Translations under genes and position numbers: made by a program
The notes under the pieces: model-generated
Told to the model about the DNA's origin: nothing
Databases searched by the model: none
What the model saw: only the letters and a program-made list of their open reading frames with translations
Shown: positions 10,701-21,584 of the stretch, piece after piece
How the letters are laid out: every line of letters starts with the position of its first letter
How positions within the stretch are numbered: position 1 is the stretch's first letter
Assembly (NCBI GenBank): GCA_030159075.1
Contig: BROG01000930.1
Location: forward strand, 62,001-126,000
Direction of reading: 5' to 3'
Length of the DNA: 64,000 nt
DNA from: Atrina japonica
Lineage: Eukaryota; Mollusca; Bivalvia; Pterioida; Pinnidae

Positions 10701-13700
10701 TTGTTGTCAGATTTGATTGGTTCAGTCATCTGATGATCATTTAATCGATTCTACGATTAACCCAGACAACTTCAAATATATGAATAAAAATGAAACAATT
10801 ATTGAAGCCAGTATTCCAATTAGGACATTCTTAATTTTTGGATCACCTTAGTCAGAAAAAGAAAAACCCTGGACCAATATGTATTCTTTATTAGTGTTTG
10901 TCTATGCTAGAATGCATATAGAAAACACTTGAGGTAGATAATATTATTACTACACATCAGTCAACATGACCATCAATATTTCCCACCAGGAATTGGAGCA
11001 AGAATTATAAACTTCAGTATTGTAACTGAACATATTTTACAAAAACAAATTTGATATATAATAATGATTGAGGTTTTAACATTTCTTTATTAGAAGAAGA
11101 AGGCTATTATGAAGATTTGTACCCAGATCCACTGCAGCTCAACAGCGACAATGATTCTGTTGAATTATCTATGGATAGCTCAGAATCAGAGGTATAGTAT
11201 AGTAATTTTTTACTGGTATTTTTTCCTCATTCAACAGACATTCAATCACATAGTAATGACTCTGAATACAATATATCTAGAAGCCTTCAGCCTTATGTAT
11301 GAAGCCCAGCAAAGTTGCCTACAAAGTCAGTTTAAAATAGGACTCAAACCCTGGTTGACTGTTTTAATGAAGGTTTAATGCTTTATGTACTCTAGTACAG
11401 TATCTGGTCTTAGTAGTATAGAGACAGTATGTTACTGTAAAGACCATTGAAAGATAAAGCAAATTAATATTAAAAAATCTGTGAATAGTAAGATATTATA
11501 ATGCAAACACCAAAGTACATTTGTATTTCTACTACAATCATTGATATGCCATTTCAATTTGCTATTTGGTGTCAAAATGATGCAAGGGGGAATCCATTAA
11601 CTGTGTCTAGACCAGCAACTATTTAAAGGTAAAGTGGTAGGCACTGGACTAAAACCTTGTGATGTGTAAGCAATACTCAGAATTAATCTGACTAGCAGTG
11701 ATAGACACTGGACTAGCAGAAATAGATACTGGACTGGCAGTGATAGACAATGAACTGGCAGTGAAAAGCACTTGACTGGCTTTGATAGACAATGGACTAA
11801 CAGTGATAGACACTGGACTAGCAGTGATAGACACTTGACTAGGAGAAATAGATACTGGACTGGCAGTGATAGACACTTGACTAGGAGAAATAGATACTGG
11901 ACTGGCAGTGATAGACACTGGACTAGCAGTGGTAGACACTGGACTAGCAGTGGTAGACACTGGACTGGCAGTGGTAGACACTGGACTAGCAGTGGTAGAC
12001 ACTGGACTGGCAGTGGTAGACACTGGACTAGCAGTGGTAGACACTGGACTGGCAGTGATAGACAATGGACTAATAGTGATAGACAGTTGACTAGTAGTGA
12101 TAGACACTATACTAGCTGTGGTAGACACTGGACTAGTATACTAGCTGTGGTAGACACTGGACTAGCAGTGGTTGCCTCTGGACTAGCAGTGATAGACACT
12201 GGACTAGCAGTGATAGACATTGGACTAGCAGTGATAGACAGTTGACTGGTAGTGATAGACACTTGACTACAGTGGTAGACACTGGACTGGCAGTGAAAGG
12301 CACTTGACTGGCATTGATAGACAATGGACTAACAGTGATAGACACTGGACTAGTATACTAGCTGTGGTAGACACTGGACTGGCAGTGAAAGGCACTTGAC
12401 TGGCATTGATAGACAATGGACTAACAGTGATAGACACTGGACTAGTATACTAGCTGTGGTAGACACTGGACTGGCAGTGAAAGGCACTTGACTGGCATTG
12501 ATAGACAATGGACTAACAGTGATAGACACTGGACTAGTATACTAGCTGTGGTAGACACTGGACTAGCAGTGGTTGACTCTGGACTAGCAGTGATTGACAC
12601 TGGACTAGTAGTGATAGACAGTTGACTAGGAGTGATAGACACTGGACTAGTAGTGGTTGACTTTGGACTAGCAGTGTAAACACTGGACTAGATCCCTGTG
12701 ATGTTACCTCAGGAGTCATATCTACTCTGTTATAGTACATGAGTAAGCAATACCCAAGAATTAATCTGACTAGCAGTGGTAGACACTTGACTAGCATTGA
12801 TACACACTGGACTAGCAGTGGTTGAATCTGGTCTAGCAGTGATAAACAATGAACTAGTATTGGTTGACACTGGACTAGCAGTGATAGACACTGGACTAGC
12901 TGTGGTAGACATGACTAGCAGTGATAGACACTGGACTGGCAGAGATAGACACTTGACAATCAGTGATAGACAATGGACTGGACTAGTTGTTGTTGACTTT
13001 GGACTAGCGGTGTAGACACAGGACTAGCTGTGTTAGACACTGGACTAGCATTGGTTGACTCTGGACTAGCAGTGATATACACTGGACTAGCAGTGATAGA
13101 CACTGGACTGGCAGTGATAGACACTGGATTAGTTGTTGTTGACTTTGGACTAGCGGTGTAGACACTGGACTAGCATTGGTTGACTCTGGACTAGCAGTGA
13201 TAGACACTGGACTGGCAGTGATAGACACTTGACTAGCACTGGTAGACACTGGACTTGCAGTGGTAGACACTGGACTGGCAGTGGTAGACACTGGACTAGC
13301 AGTGATAGACACTGGACTAGTAGTGGTTGATTTTGTACTAGCAGTGTAGACACTGGACTAGAGCCCTGTGATGTTACCTCAAGAGTCATCTCTACCCTGC
13401 TATAGTACAAAAGTAAGTAATACTCAGAATTAATATGACTAACAGTGGTAGACATTGTACTAGCACTGATAGACACTGGACTAGCACTGATAAACAATGG
13501 ACTAGCAGTGATAGACACTGGAATGGCAGTGGTAGACACTTGACTAGCAGTAGTAGACACTGGACTTGCAGTGATAGACACTGACTAGCAGTGGTAGACA
13601 CTGGACTAGCAGTGAAAGACACTGGACTGGCAGTGGTAGACACTTGACTAGAAGTGGTAGACACTGGACTTGCAGTGATAGACACTGACTAGCAGTGGTA

Positions 13701-16700
13701 GACACTGGACTAGCAGTGAAAGACACTGGACTGGCAGTGGTAGACACTTGACTAGCAGGTAGACACTGGACTTGCAGTGATAGACACTGACTAGCAGTGG
13801 TAGACACTGGACTAGCAGTGAAAGACACTGGACTGGCAGTGGTAGACACTGGACTTGCAGTGATAGACACTGGACTAGCAGTGAAAGACACTGGACTGGC
13901 AGTGGTAGACACTTGACTAGCAGTGGTAGACACTGGACTTGTAGTGATAGACACTCGACTAGTAGTGGTTGACTGTTGACTAGCAGTGTAGACGATGTTA
14001 TAGAACAGGAGTAAGCAATACTCAGAATTAATCTGACTAACAGTGGTAGACATTGTACTAGCACTGATAGACACTGGACTAGCAGTGGTTGACTCTGGAA
14101 TAGCATTGATAGACACTGGACTAGCAGTGGTAAACACTGAACTGGCATTGATAGACACTTGACTAGCAGTGGTAGACACTGGAATAGCAGTACATGAGTA
14201 AGCAATACTCAGAATTAATCTAACAGTGATATACACTGGACTAGTAGTGGTTGACTTTGGACTAGTAGTGTAGACACTGGACTAGCTGTGTCAGACACTG
14301 GACTAGCAGTGTTAGACAATGGACTAGCAGTGGTAGACAATGGACTAGCAGTGGTAGACACTGGACTAGCAGTGTAGACACTGGACTAGAGCCCTGTGAT
14401 GTTACCTCAAGAGTCATCTCTACTCTGTTATTGTACAGGAGTAAGCAATACTCAAAATTAATCTGACTAGCAGTGTTAGACACTGGACTAGCTGTGTTAG
14501 ACACTGGACTAGCAGTATTAGACACTGGACTAGCTGTGTTATACACTGGACTAGCAGTGGTAGACACTGGACTAGCAGTGGTAGACACTGGACTTGCAGT
14601 GATAGACACTGGAGTAGTAGTGGTTGACTCTGGACTAGCAGTGTAGACACTGGACTAGAGCCCTGTGACGTTACGTCAAGAGGTACTCTCTACTCTGTTA
14701 TAGTACAGGAGTAAGCAATACTCAGAATTAATCTGACTAACAGTGGTAGACATTGTACTAGCAGTGGTAGACACTGGACTAAAGCCCTTAGATGTTATCT
14801 CGTCTCTACTCTGTTATAGTACAGGAGTAATCAGTGCTTAAAATTGATGTGACTAGCAGTGGTAGACACTGGACTAGCAGTGGTTGACTCTGGATTAGCA
14901 GTGGTAGACACTGGACTAGCAGTGGTTGACTCTGGACTAGCAGTGGTAGACACTGGACTAGCAGTGGTTGACCCTGGACTAGCAGTGGTAGACACTGGAC
15001 TAGCAGTAGTTGACTCCGGACTAGTAGTGGTAGACACTGAACTAAAGTTGTTTTATGTTACCACATCTCTGATGCCTCTAAATAGATAATGACCTTTAAT
15101 AATTGACACAAGTTTGATTTTTACAGGAAGAACTTGATTTCACACACATGATGGGGCAGCTGAAAGATGAAGAAGTGCTAAATGCAAATCTTCTTAGGTA
15201 TGATGAATATCTTCTTTTTTTCATTTGATGATTTTCGACAAAGAGAATAAAATTTGACAAGCTACTTTGCTGAAGAGCCTGCTTTAGTATTATTGTAAGA
15301 GCATTAGTTAATTTTTTAATATTTTTTGAATTCTTATTTATCACAGATGTGACATTAGGAACAAATTATATGATAGATTTTGGATTTATGTGAACTAATG
15401 TAAAATAAAAGTAGATGAAAATACCACTAGAGATTTTGATATATACAGTATATAATTCTTTATAACAGAATAATGTTTAATTATTAATTGTTTTTTAAGA
15501 CAAGAGGAAGATGTTCAGTCATCCAAGACATCTCTCCGTCCAGCCTCCGCATCCTCCTATGCCAAAATACAACCATCTCCATCAGCCGGATCAATGGTCA
15601 GTGTATCTCATGGGCCTAATGCAAATGAAGGTTTTAGTTCTTTAGTCGGAATAGACGACTCCAGACCTGGTACCTCCAAAAACAGAACAGAAGAAACAGA
15701 TGCCATGTCCCAGGGAAAGAGTGACAGTCATTCCTCTGGACAAGATAACCCAGCATTAGATTTACAAGATGAAGTAGATGGTAAGTGTATTGCTGCTAAT
15801 AGGCACATCTTTTGAAGTAGACCTGTGTATGAATATATCCTGACAATTATACCATAGGAAATATTGTATTTCTTTATTTGTTTTTGTTATCACCAAAGCA
15901 TTTTATATTAATTGGAAATATCACCATAAATTGTAGAAGTATCACAAATTTTTACCTGTACTGTGTACCTGTGTTGATGCAGGCAATGAGGGTGAATTGG
16001 TGTGTCATGCACATCATAATGTATGAAAGAAACACTATAGGGTCTGACACATATTCCTGTTTAATACCTCCAGGTTGTAAATCCAATACTTTACCTTGAG
16101 ATACTTACCCAATATCTATTGATATATTCTTATAAAAATCAGATTAACAGTTACTAGTGATAGAATGAGGATAAATAATAATTTAAAACTGATTGGTGCA
16201 TTTTCACCAGGACAAACAATCAAGTACAAAATCCTCAGTAAGATAAACACTATGGAATATGAAAGTGTTATTTTGATATTGATGTTACTAACTGCCCAGG
16301 TGAGGGGTGTATGAGAAAAAGAATATGAAAATACTGTGGTTAAAGCTATATTGAACTAATACATTTAACATAAATAGAACATTAGGAATGTTCAGTTTAA
16401 CCCTAAAGACCACAATGGACTGGTCTTAAGCATTAAATAAGAGCATACCATTTTGATACTCAGTAATGAAAGGGTTAATATTTTTATTACAACCTGGTTA
16501 CAGGTATCAACTGGCAAATGTCAGTTGTTCATCATTATTATATTACAATGTATAAATTTATGTCACAAAGTTCACAAAATTCAAAATAAATTATAATTCT
16601 TTCATCACTACCTGTCTCCATCATTATATATGTACCTGTCTCCCATCACTTACCTGTCTACCATTACCTACCTGTTCCCTATCACTTACCTGTCTCCCAT

Positions 16701-17084
16701 CACTTATCCACTCCCACCACTTACCCGTCTCCCATCACTTACTCACTTCTATCACTTACCTGTCTTTCATCACTTATCCTCTCCCATCACTTACCTGTCT
16801 TTCATCACTTACCTGTCTCTGACCACTTACCTGACTCCCATCACTCAGCTACTCGTCTTTTTCATACAGACAAAAACAAAGCATCGGGTGTTGTGGATTT
16901 GGCGGAAGAAGTGATCAATAAGGAGATAAATGATTCAGAAGTTTCTGGTGAAAAGTCAAGACAGATAAAAGAAAGAAAGAAGAAAGAAACTCAGAAGAGA
17001 GAAACAAAGAAGAAAGATACACACAAGAAAGAACCAGAGAGACGTAGACGGCGCAGCATCAAGGGGAGAGAATCAGAGGCATAA
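6416..17084 (+). CDS. Multi-pass membrane protein of unknown function, eight exons
   Basis: I do not recognise the family. Exons are 6416-7769, 8391-8576, 9269-9415, 10019-10126, 11094-11191, 15127-15197, 15500-15780 and 16870-17084. All junctions have GT/AG and matching phases (1,1,1,1,0,2,1), giving 819 residues from 6416, or 815 from ATG 6428. The first exon holds an acidic then Lys/Arg-rich head and about nine hydrophobic segments (counting from 6416, near residues 62-82, 92-110, 138-160, 173-196, 218-242, 290-312, 318-337, 342-364, 384-408). Features such as NLDVFEF, Y-R...W, and RPF followed by an Asn recall the multi-pass modules at the ends of some large TRP-like or EGF-repeat surface proteins; this is a weak resemblance. 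After the membrane part come a helical region, a Ser/Asp/Glu-rich stretch and a strongly basic tail, probably all cytosolic. Confidence 0.8.
8066..8144. repeat. Two-copy tandem repeat, about 41 bp
   Basis: The unit 'aagattatca..ctgg.acag' followed by 'aaaaaccaggaactagg' occurs twice in a row with few differences. It lies in the intron after the membrane exon. Confidence 0.8.
8391..8576 (+). CDS. Membrane-protein gene, second large exon
   Basis: Acceptor TTTTTATAG, donor GTAGGT, phase 1 at both ends. It encodes EKVQIGPAIFSPVHELARQI and onward to HSKLSAKSLFA. There is no hydrophobic membrane segment; the sequence looks alpha-helical with mixed charge, so it probably begins the cytosolic tail. 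Confidence 0.85.
8577..9268 (+). other. Intron 2 of membrane-protein gene, nothing notable
   Basis: AT-rich intron sequence between a good donor and the acceptor TCTGTTTCAG. I see no repeat family or further exon in it. Confidence 0.7.
9269..9415 (+). CDS. Membrane-protein gene, exon 3
   Basis: Acceptor CTGTTTCAG, donor GTAAAG, phase 1 at both ends. It encodes ESVKESIRRTANQFLSVMPS through RRRMLLKMYIM, a helical segment with a basic cluster (LRRRM). Confidence 0.85.
9525..9661 (-). repeat. 5S rRNA-derived repeat, copy 1
   Basis: On the minus strand, 9567-9614 matches the internal promoter region of 5S rRNA. GAAGTTAAGCAAC (box A) is intact, and GGATGGATGACC resembles box C (GGATGGGTGACC), at the natural spacing. 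The flanks are not 5S. A second copy at 9799-9929 shares both flanks, so the unit is an element with a 5S-like head, as in SINE3-type retroposons, and not a functional 5S gene. Confidence 0.6.
9799..9929 (-). repeat. 5S rRNA-derived repeat, copy 2
   Basis: A second, more diverged copy of the element at 9525-9661, in the same orientation. The 5S-like part spans 9841-9888 and the shared end is 'caaaagctag.tatt'. The sequence between the copies (9662-9798) is not shared, so this is either two insertions or a spaced direct duplication within intron 3 of the membrane-protein gene. Confidence 0.55.
10019..10126 (+). CDS. Membrane-protein gene, exon 4
   Basis: Acceptor CTTTCATATTTAG, donor GTATAG, phase 1 at both ends. 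It encodes GVFLNGRAEKVRKEQLLTRP and continues to EEPMSKDLE. This exon is too short and splice-bounded to appear as a free-standing open frame. Confidence 0.8.
10127..11093 (+). other. Intron 4 of membrane-protein gene, nothing notable
   Basis: AT-rich intron without a tandem array or a recognised dispersed repeat. Confidence 0.65.
11094..11191 (+). CDS. Membrane-protein gene, exon 5 (acidic)
   Basis: Acceptor TTCTTTATTAG, donor GTATAG, entering in phase 1 and leaving in phase 0. It encodes EEEGYYEDLYPDPLQLNSDN and then a stretch ending SMDSSESE, so it is rich in Asp, Glu and Ser and likely disordered. Confidence 0.8.
11690..15045. repeat. 21-bp minisatellite array, about 3.3 kb, in intron 5
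   Basis: The unit is 'gtagacactggactagcagtg' less one base (21 bp, with variants such as 'ggcagtgatagacactggac'). It is interrupted about eight times by a longer shared block ('ccctgtgatgttacctcaag' through 'gtaagcaatactcagaatta'), which gives a higher-order pattern. Because 21 is divisible by three, long frames of heptad repeats (ASPVSTT on one strand, GLAVVDT on the other) stay open on both strands. They are not genes: the array lies inside a well-bounded intron. Confidence 0.95.
15127..15197 (+). CDS. Membrane-protein gene, exon 6
   Basis: Acceptor GATTTTTACAG, donor GTATGA, entering in phase 0 and leaving in phase 2. It encodes EELDFTHMMGQLKDEEVLNA and NLL, continuing the acidic helix-prone region. 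Confidence 0.8.
15500..15780 (+). CDS. Membrane-protein gene, exon 7 (Ser-rich)
   Basis: Acceptor TTTTTTAAG, donor GTAAGT, in phase 2 and out phase 1. It encodes a Ser/Thr/Pro-rich, low-complexity stretch (QEEDVQSSKTSLRPASASSY ... LDLQDEVD) with many possible phosphorylation sites and no membrane segment. Confidence 0.85.
15781..16611 (+). other. First part of intron 7, nothing notable
   Basis: Intron sequence without exons or repeats that I recognise. The short frame at 15878-16099 has no family resemblance. Confidence 0.6.
16612..16855. repeat. 18-bp minisatellite (CATCACTTACCTGTCTCC)
   Basis: Imperfect tandem copies of about 18 bp, pyrimidine-rich on the plus strand, lie directly before the acceptor of the last exon. 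They may extend its pyrimidine tract. The frame through it is a shadow. Confidence 0.9.
16870..17084 (+). CDS. Membrane-protein gene, last coding exon (basic tail)
   Basis: The acceptor TTTTTCATACAG is entered in phase 1 and the stop TAA is at 17082-17084. It encodes DKNKASGVVDLAEEVINKEI and then about 45 residues dominated by Lys, Arg and Glu (QIKERKKKETQKRETKKK ... ERRRRRSIKGRESEA). Such a tail could bind acidic lipids or nucleic acid or act as a nuclear-localisation-like signal; no function is claimed. Confidence 0.85.
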
Positions 17085-19100
17085 GCCACACACAAATTCA
17101 AGTCAGAGCAGAATAGACAAATGTTTATACTAAATTTTGACATGGAACATTCCATTTACTCACACTTACCATGTGGCTGGTCCACTTCTATTAATATTTG
17201 TATTTATATGATTTTTTTTAAAAGTGACTTTTCTCAAAATGATACAAATATAGTTCAATATCATTTATTAATACTGATTAAAATAGTGAGTGTGTCAAGT
17301 TAAACACAATAATCAAATTAACCTATCATAGTTTTGTAACAAAAATGCATCGAAATTAAATGATAATTACTTTTATATAATTATGATACACACATCATGT
17401 CAGACATAATTTATAGCATTATTGTATCATGACTATCATATCTTTTGTATTACAAACATGTTTATGTATTGTTTCTTTTGATTTCAGTTTAGGTTCTGTA
17501 TATATTTTAGGGTGTATTTGGATGGGTATCTATGGCTGAATAGCAGATAATTTCTGTTTTATCTATTTTTTGTGATTTTTAAATTATTAGTTGTAATTTT
17601 TTAATACTTAAGTTAGTTATTCAGATATACCAGTTATTTATACAAGTTATATACATCTTATCTAACAGAGAGAGCACCAACAAGTACCCTCTCTGTGTGA
17701 TTACAGTTATGTGAGAGTACCAACAAGTACCCTCTCTGTGTGATTACAGTAATGAGAGAGCTCCAACAAGTACCCTCTCTGTGTGATTACAGTTATGTGA
17801 GAGTACCAACAAGTACCTTCTCTGTGTGATTACAGTTATGTGAGAGTACCAACAAGTACCCTCTCTGTGTGATTACAGTTATGTGAGAGTACCAACAAGT
17901 ACCCTCTCTGTGTGATTACAGTTATGTGAGAACTCCAACAAGTACCCTCTCTGTGTGATTACAGTTATGTGAGAGTACCAACAAGTACCCTCTCTGTGTA
18001 ATTACAGTTATGTGAGAGTACCAACAAGTACCCTCTCTGTGTAATTACAGTTATGTGAGAGTACCAACAAGTACCCTCTCTGTGTGATTACAGTTATGTG
18101 AGAGTACCAACAAGTACCCTCTCTGTGTGATTACAGTTATGTGAGAGCTCCAACAAGTACCCTCTCTGTGTGATTACAGTTATGTGAGAGTACCAACAAG
18201 TACCCTCTCTGTGTAATTACAGTTATGTGAGAGTACCAACAAGTACCTTCTCTGTGTGATTACAGTTATGTGAGAGTACCAACATGTACCCTCTCTGTGT
18301 GATTACAGTTATGTGAGAGCTCCAACAAGTACCCTCTCTGTGTGATTACAGTTATGTGAGAGTACCAACAAGTACCCTCTCTGTGTGATTACAGTTATGT
18401 GAGAGTACCAACAAGTACACTCTCTGTGTGATTACAGTTATGTGAGAGTACCAACAAGTACACTCTCTGTGTGATTACAGTTATGTGAGAGTACCAACAA
18501 GTACCCTCTCTGTGTGATTACAGTTATGTGAGAGCACCAACAAGTACCCTCTCTGTGTGATTACAGTTATGTGAGAGCACCAACAAGTACCCTCTCTGTG
18601 TGATTACAGTTATGTGAGAGTACCAACAAGTACCCTCTCTGTGTGATTACAGTTATGTGAGAGTACCAACAAGTACCCTCTCTGTGTGATTACAGTTATG
18701 TGAGAGTACCAACAAGTACCTTCTCTGTGTGATTACAGTTATAAGAGAGTTCCAACAAGTGCCCTCACCATGTGATTAGTTATAATAGAGCACGAACATG
18801 TACTCTCATAAAGTACCCGGTCTGTGTGATACAGTTGTGATAAAAAGAACAGTGAGAGAAGTGAAAATTTACCTGTTTATAATGTTACAAAATTCCGTCC
18901 ATTTACAAAGTTTATATTGTAATGTCCGTATTTCTTATCTTGTTATCTAATACTGTTTCATAGTTAAAATTTCATGATTATGCTCTCTATATCTCAATAT
19001 ATGTATGATTTGGTTACATCCATTTTACTACTGATCTACCGCCATCTTTATCATATTAACTGTACATTTATTTTACATTTATTCCAAATAAACATGAGTT
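17085..19100 (+). other. 3' untranslated region or flank of membrane-protein gene
   Basis: Non-coding sequence after the stop, holding a 43-bp minisatellite (17665-18775). Possible polyadenylation signals are ATTAAA near 17355 and AATAAA at 19087-19092, with further AATAAA near 19447 and 20361. Which is used cannot be told, so the minisatellite may or may not be in the mRNA. Confidence 0.5.
17665..18775. repeat. 43-bp minisatellite, about 26 copies
   Basis: The period is 43 bp, with the landmarks 'gagagtaccaacaagtaccc' and 'tctctgtgtgattacagtta'. Copies are highly alike with single-base variants (tacc/tcc, ccct/cctt, gtga/gtaa), which suggests recent homogenisation. Each unit contains GAGAGTAC and GTACCCTCTC around CAACAA, able to form a small hairpin. 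Repeats abut without unique spacers, so it is not CRISPR-like. Confidence 0.95.
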
Positions 19101-21235
19101 ATATTTTTTAGTCCTTTTACTGCTGTTGAACTTTTCTGGTTAAGGATTAGTATATAGATTTTGTTAATTATTCATTTATGATTGTATCACAACTGATAAG
19201 CCACTGTTTTTTAACACTTGTGTCTGTACCTTGTGCTTCAAAAATATATTTTAGAACAAATTCAAATAATTGCTTTTCTGTACAAGTTTTATTTTATCAT
19301 AGAACAATGATATCCTGTGAAAGTTTCATCTTAAAAGATGGCAAAGTTTGGAGACAATAATTTGGAAAAAGTTGCAGTTTATATTGCTATCAGGATTGAT
19401 ATTGTAATTATTATATCATGTACTAAACATTGAGGTTAATATTGATAAAAATAAAACTTACAGATATTGTCAGGAATGCCAGTTTAAAAGTTTCCTGAGT
19501 TAAATATTTTTCAATATTTATAGTCCTCCTGATGCTTATAACAATACCAAGAGTATTGTACAAGTAAACAGTAAAGCCACTTAAATATCCCAGTTTCTGA
19601 AAGTGGGTCAGAGCCCACCCAGTGATGTCACAAACACAATAACCTCAATCTTACCTTATGGAGCCGACTTCTGGGACTTTCCTGTCAATAATTTGAAAAA
19701 AATTGCCTCAAATTGATCTTAATTTTAATGTTGTGATCATAATGAAGAGTTCTGTGATTAACAGTGCTGAAATTTTCCCTTTTCACTCTGAGGTCTTTTT
19801 TTAAGTGTTGTTAAAATTTAATATTGAGTCACAATCCAAATTTATAATTGCCATACACTTGACTCTGTGAATGTACTTCCTCTTGTATGGTCAGTAACAT
19901 ATGTTTCCCTTTTATGAACTTAAAAAATACATTCACACATTTACCAGTGTTTGAAATATTTGGATTTGAAAGTTAATTTACATATATCGATATTAAAAAC
20001 AAAATTTGTAGTTTTTAAAGGATTCAGGTTTAAAAAAATAATAATTTAGCTTTTTCAGTATTTGAAATTAAATTCTTGAGAAATTTTAAGGATTTTGATT
20101 TACAGCCATTGTTTTATTGTGTGTTTTTTTATTTGCTGTTATTTTATACTAAATGGTCACATATTAGGAAATATGTGATTTATGCTACACTTGATTAAAT
20201 TGACAATATTGTAAGTACATTTACAGAGTTATATGAATTTGTTGTTAAATTTCTACTGTTGTGTTTATAACTGTCAACATATTTTGTACTTCATTGATTA
20301 CTGTGATAATGAATTGTATGTCAAGAACATACATGCACTTATGCTGGGCATGAACTATTAATAAAATATCTTCGCTCGTAGAGTTTTGGTTTTACTAAAT
20401 ATAAGAGTCTGTATCGGGTTTATATCCCCATTAAAGTCACATTCCGGGGAGAAACATTCGGAAATAAACTTTTTTGTATGTACTTAATGTTTATTCACAT
20501 AATTCCGTCATAATTTTAAAGGCATATACTAATTAATGAATTAGCTAATCACAGGGAAACACCTAGCTGCTGATCTAATACATGTAATAACCTCTTAAAA
20601 TAGTATGGAAATGAGGAGATACTGAAAATGAGGCATGGGAACCAAAACATACTGTTCATGTTAAATAGCCTGTAAAATCCATATAACTTGGCGGTGGAGT
20701 CTTGTGAACCCTTTGTTGACCTGGATGAGTTTAAATTTTAGATAATAAAGCACAACATTAAAATTACACTGACTAGAGTAATTGTTCCTACTTGTCACCA
20801 TACATAAGAGAGTATCCAGTGAGGAGTAAAACATTTTATATGTGTAGCTTGTCATAACCGAAAAGTGAGTAGAATCATCCATGTCATAATCAAAAGGTTA
20901 CTCCACCGCGCTATCTTATGTGAATTGGACAATAGAATCGGCACATCATGTACAGATGTACATAAATCTTGCATTAGCCTATATGGAATGTCACATCTTT
21001 CAACAAAGTAAATTCAGAGACTTCTTATGGACTTTCATTAATAACTCCATTAATGTGACAATTTTTTTAAATTTTGTTTCATTTCCTTCTGACAGGAGTG
21101 GTTTTCTAAAGAAAATGTCAAAAGATACAATCAATTCCCCATAATATGAGTTCAGTCCCCAGTGTGTGGCTTTGACTTTTGAAATAATTTTAAATATTGA
21201 ATAGTGTTTTATGCTACAAACAATGATTTTTCAGT
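19101..21235. other. Intergenic sequence, nothing recognised
   Basis: AT-rich sequence between the two convergent genes. Short open frames here show no family resemblance. Late AATAAA signals for the upstream gene lie near 19447 and 20361. Confidence 0.6.
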
Positions 21236-21430
21236 TTATATGGTGGCAGGCAGTTTTTAATGGTGGAGGAGAGAACCCAGTTACTATGTACCACAAAAGA
21301 GACCACCGGCTTTCTGCAAGAAAACTGGTAAACTTTCTCACAAAAATCAGCCTAGTTCCCAGTGGGGCCTGAACCTGTGCTGACCAGAAGTGAAAGACTT
21401 TAGATTCCCATTTTAAAATAGGCCTGCAAT
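21236..21430 (-). mobile_element. tRNA-derived SINE, family 2 (degraded)
   Basis: The body 'tatggtggc.g.c....tttttaatggtgg' through 'ctttctcacaaaaatcagc' is shared with copies at 26098, 47385, 55757 and (inverted) 57192. By comparison with the 26098 copy, the tRNA-like head would be at the right end on the minus strand, but it is poorly kept here. Confidence 0.55.
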
Positions 21431-21584
21431 TATGAGAAAAAAAAACAAATAGTAGAACGTTAGTCATGATGTGACGTATTACTTGTACAATTATTTATAT
21501 TCTGTGGATTTAGGCAGTAGTAAATTACAAATTTATGATGAATATTGCAATATAAATTCTAGTGGCAAAGCATAGGTTACTGGT

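Noticed and set aside
11649..15089. Many long frames of heptad repeats on both strands (ASPVSTT, GLAVVDT)
   Set aside because: They arise from the 21-bp period, occur on both strands at once, lie in an intron and lack any non-repeat domain.
16893..17084. Stand-alone 63-residue Lys/Arg-rich protein
   Set aside because: It is the last exon of the membrane-protein gene, with a good acceptor and matching phase.
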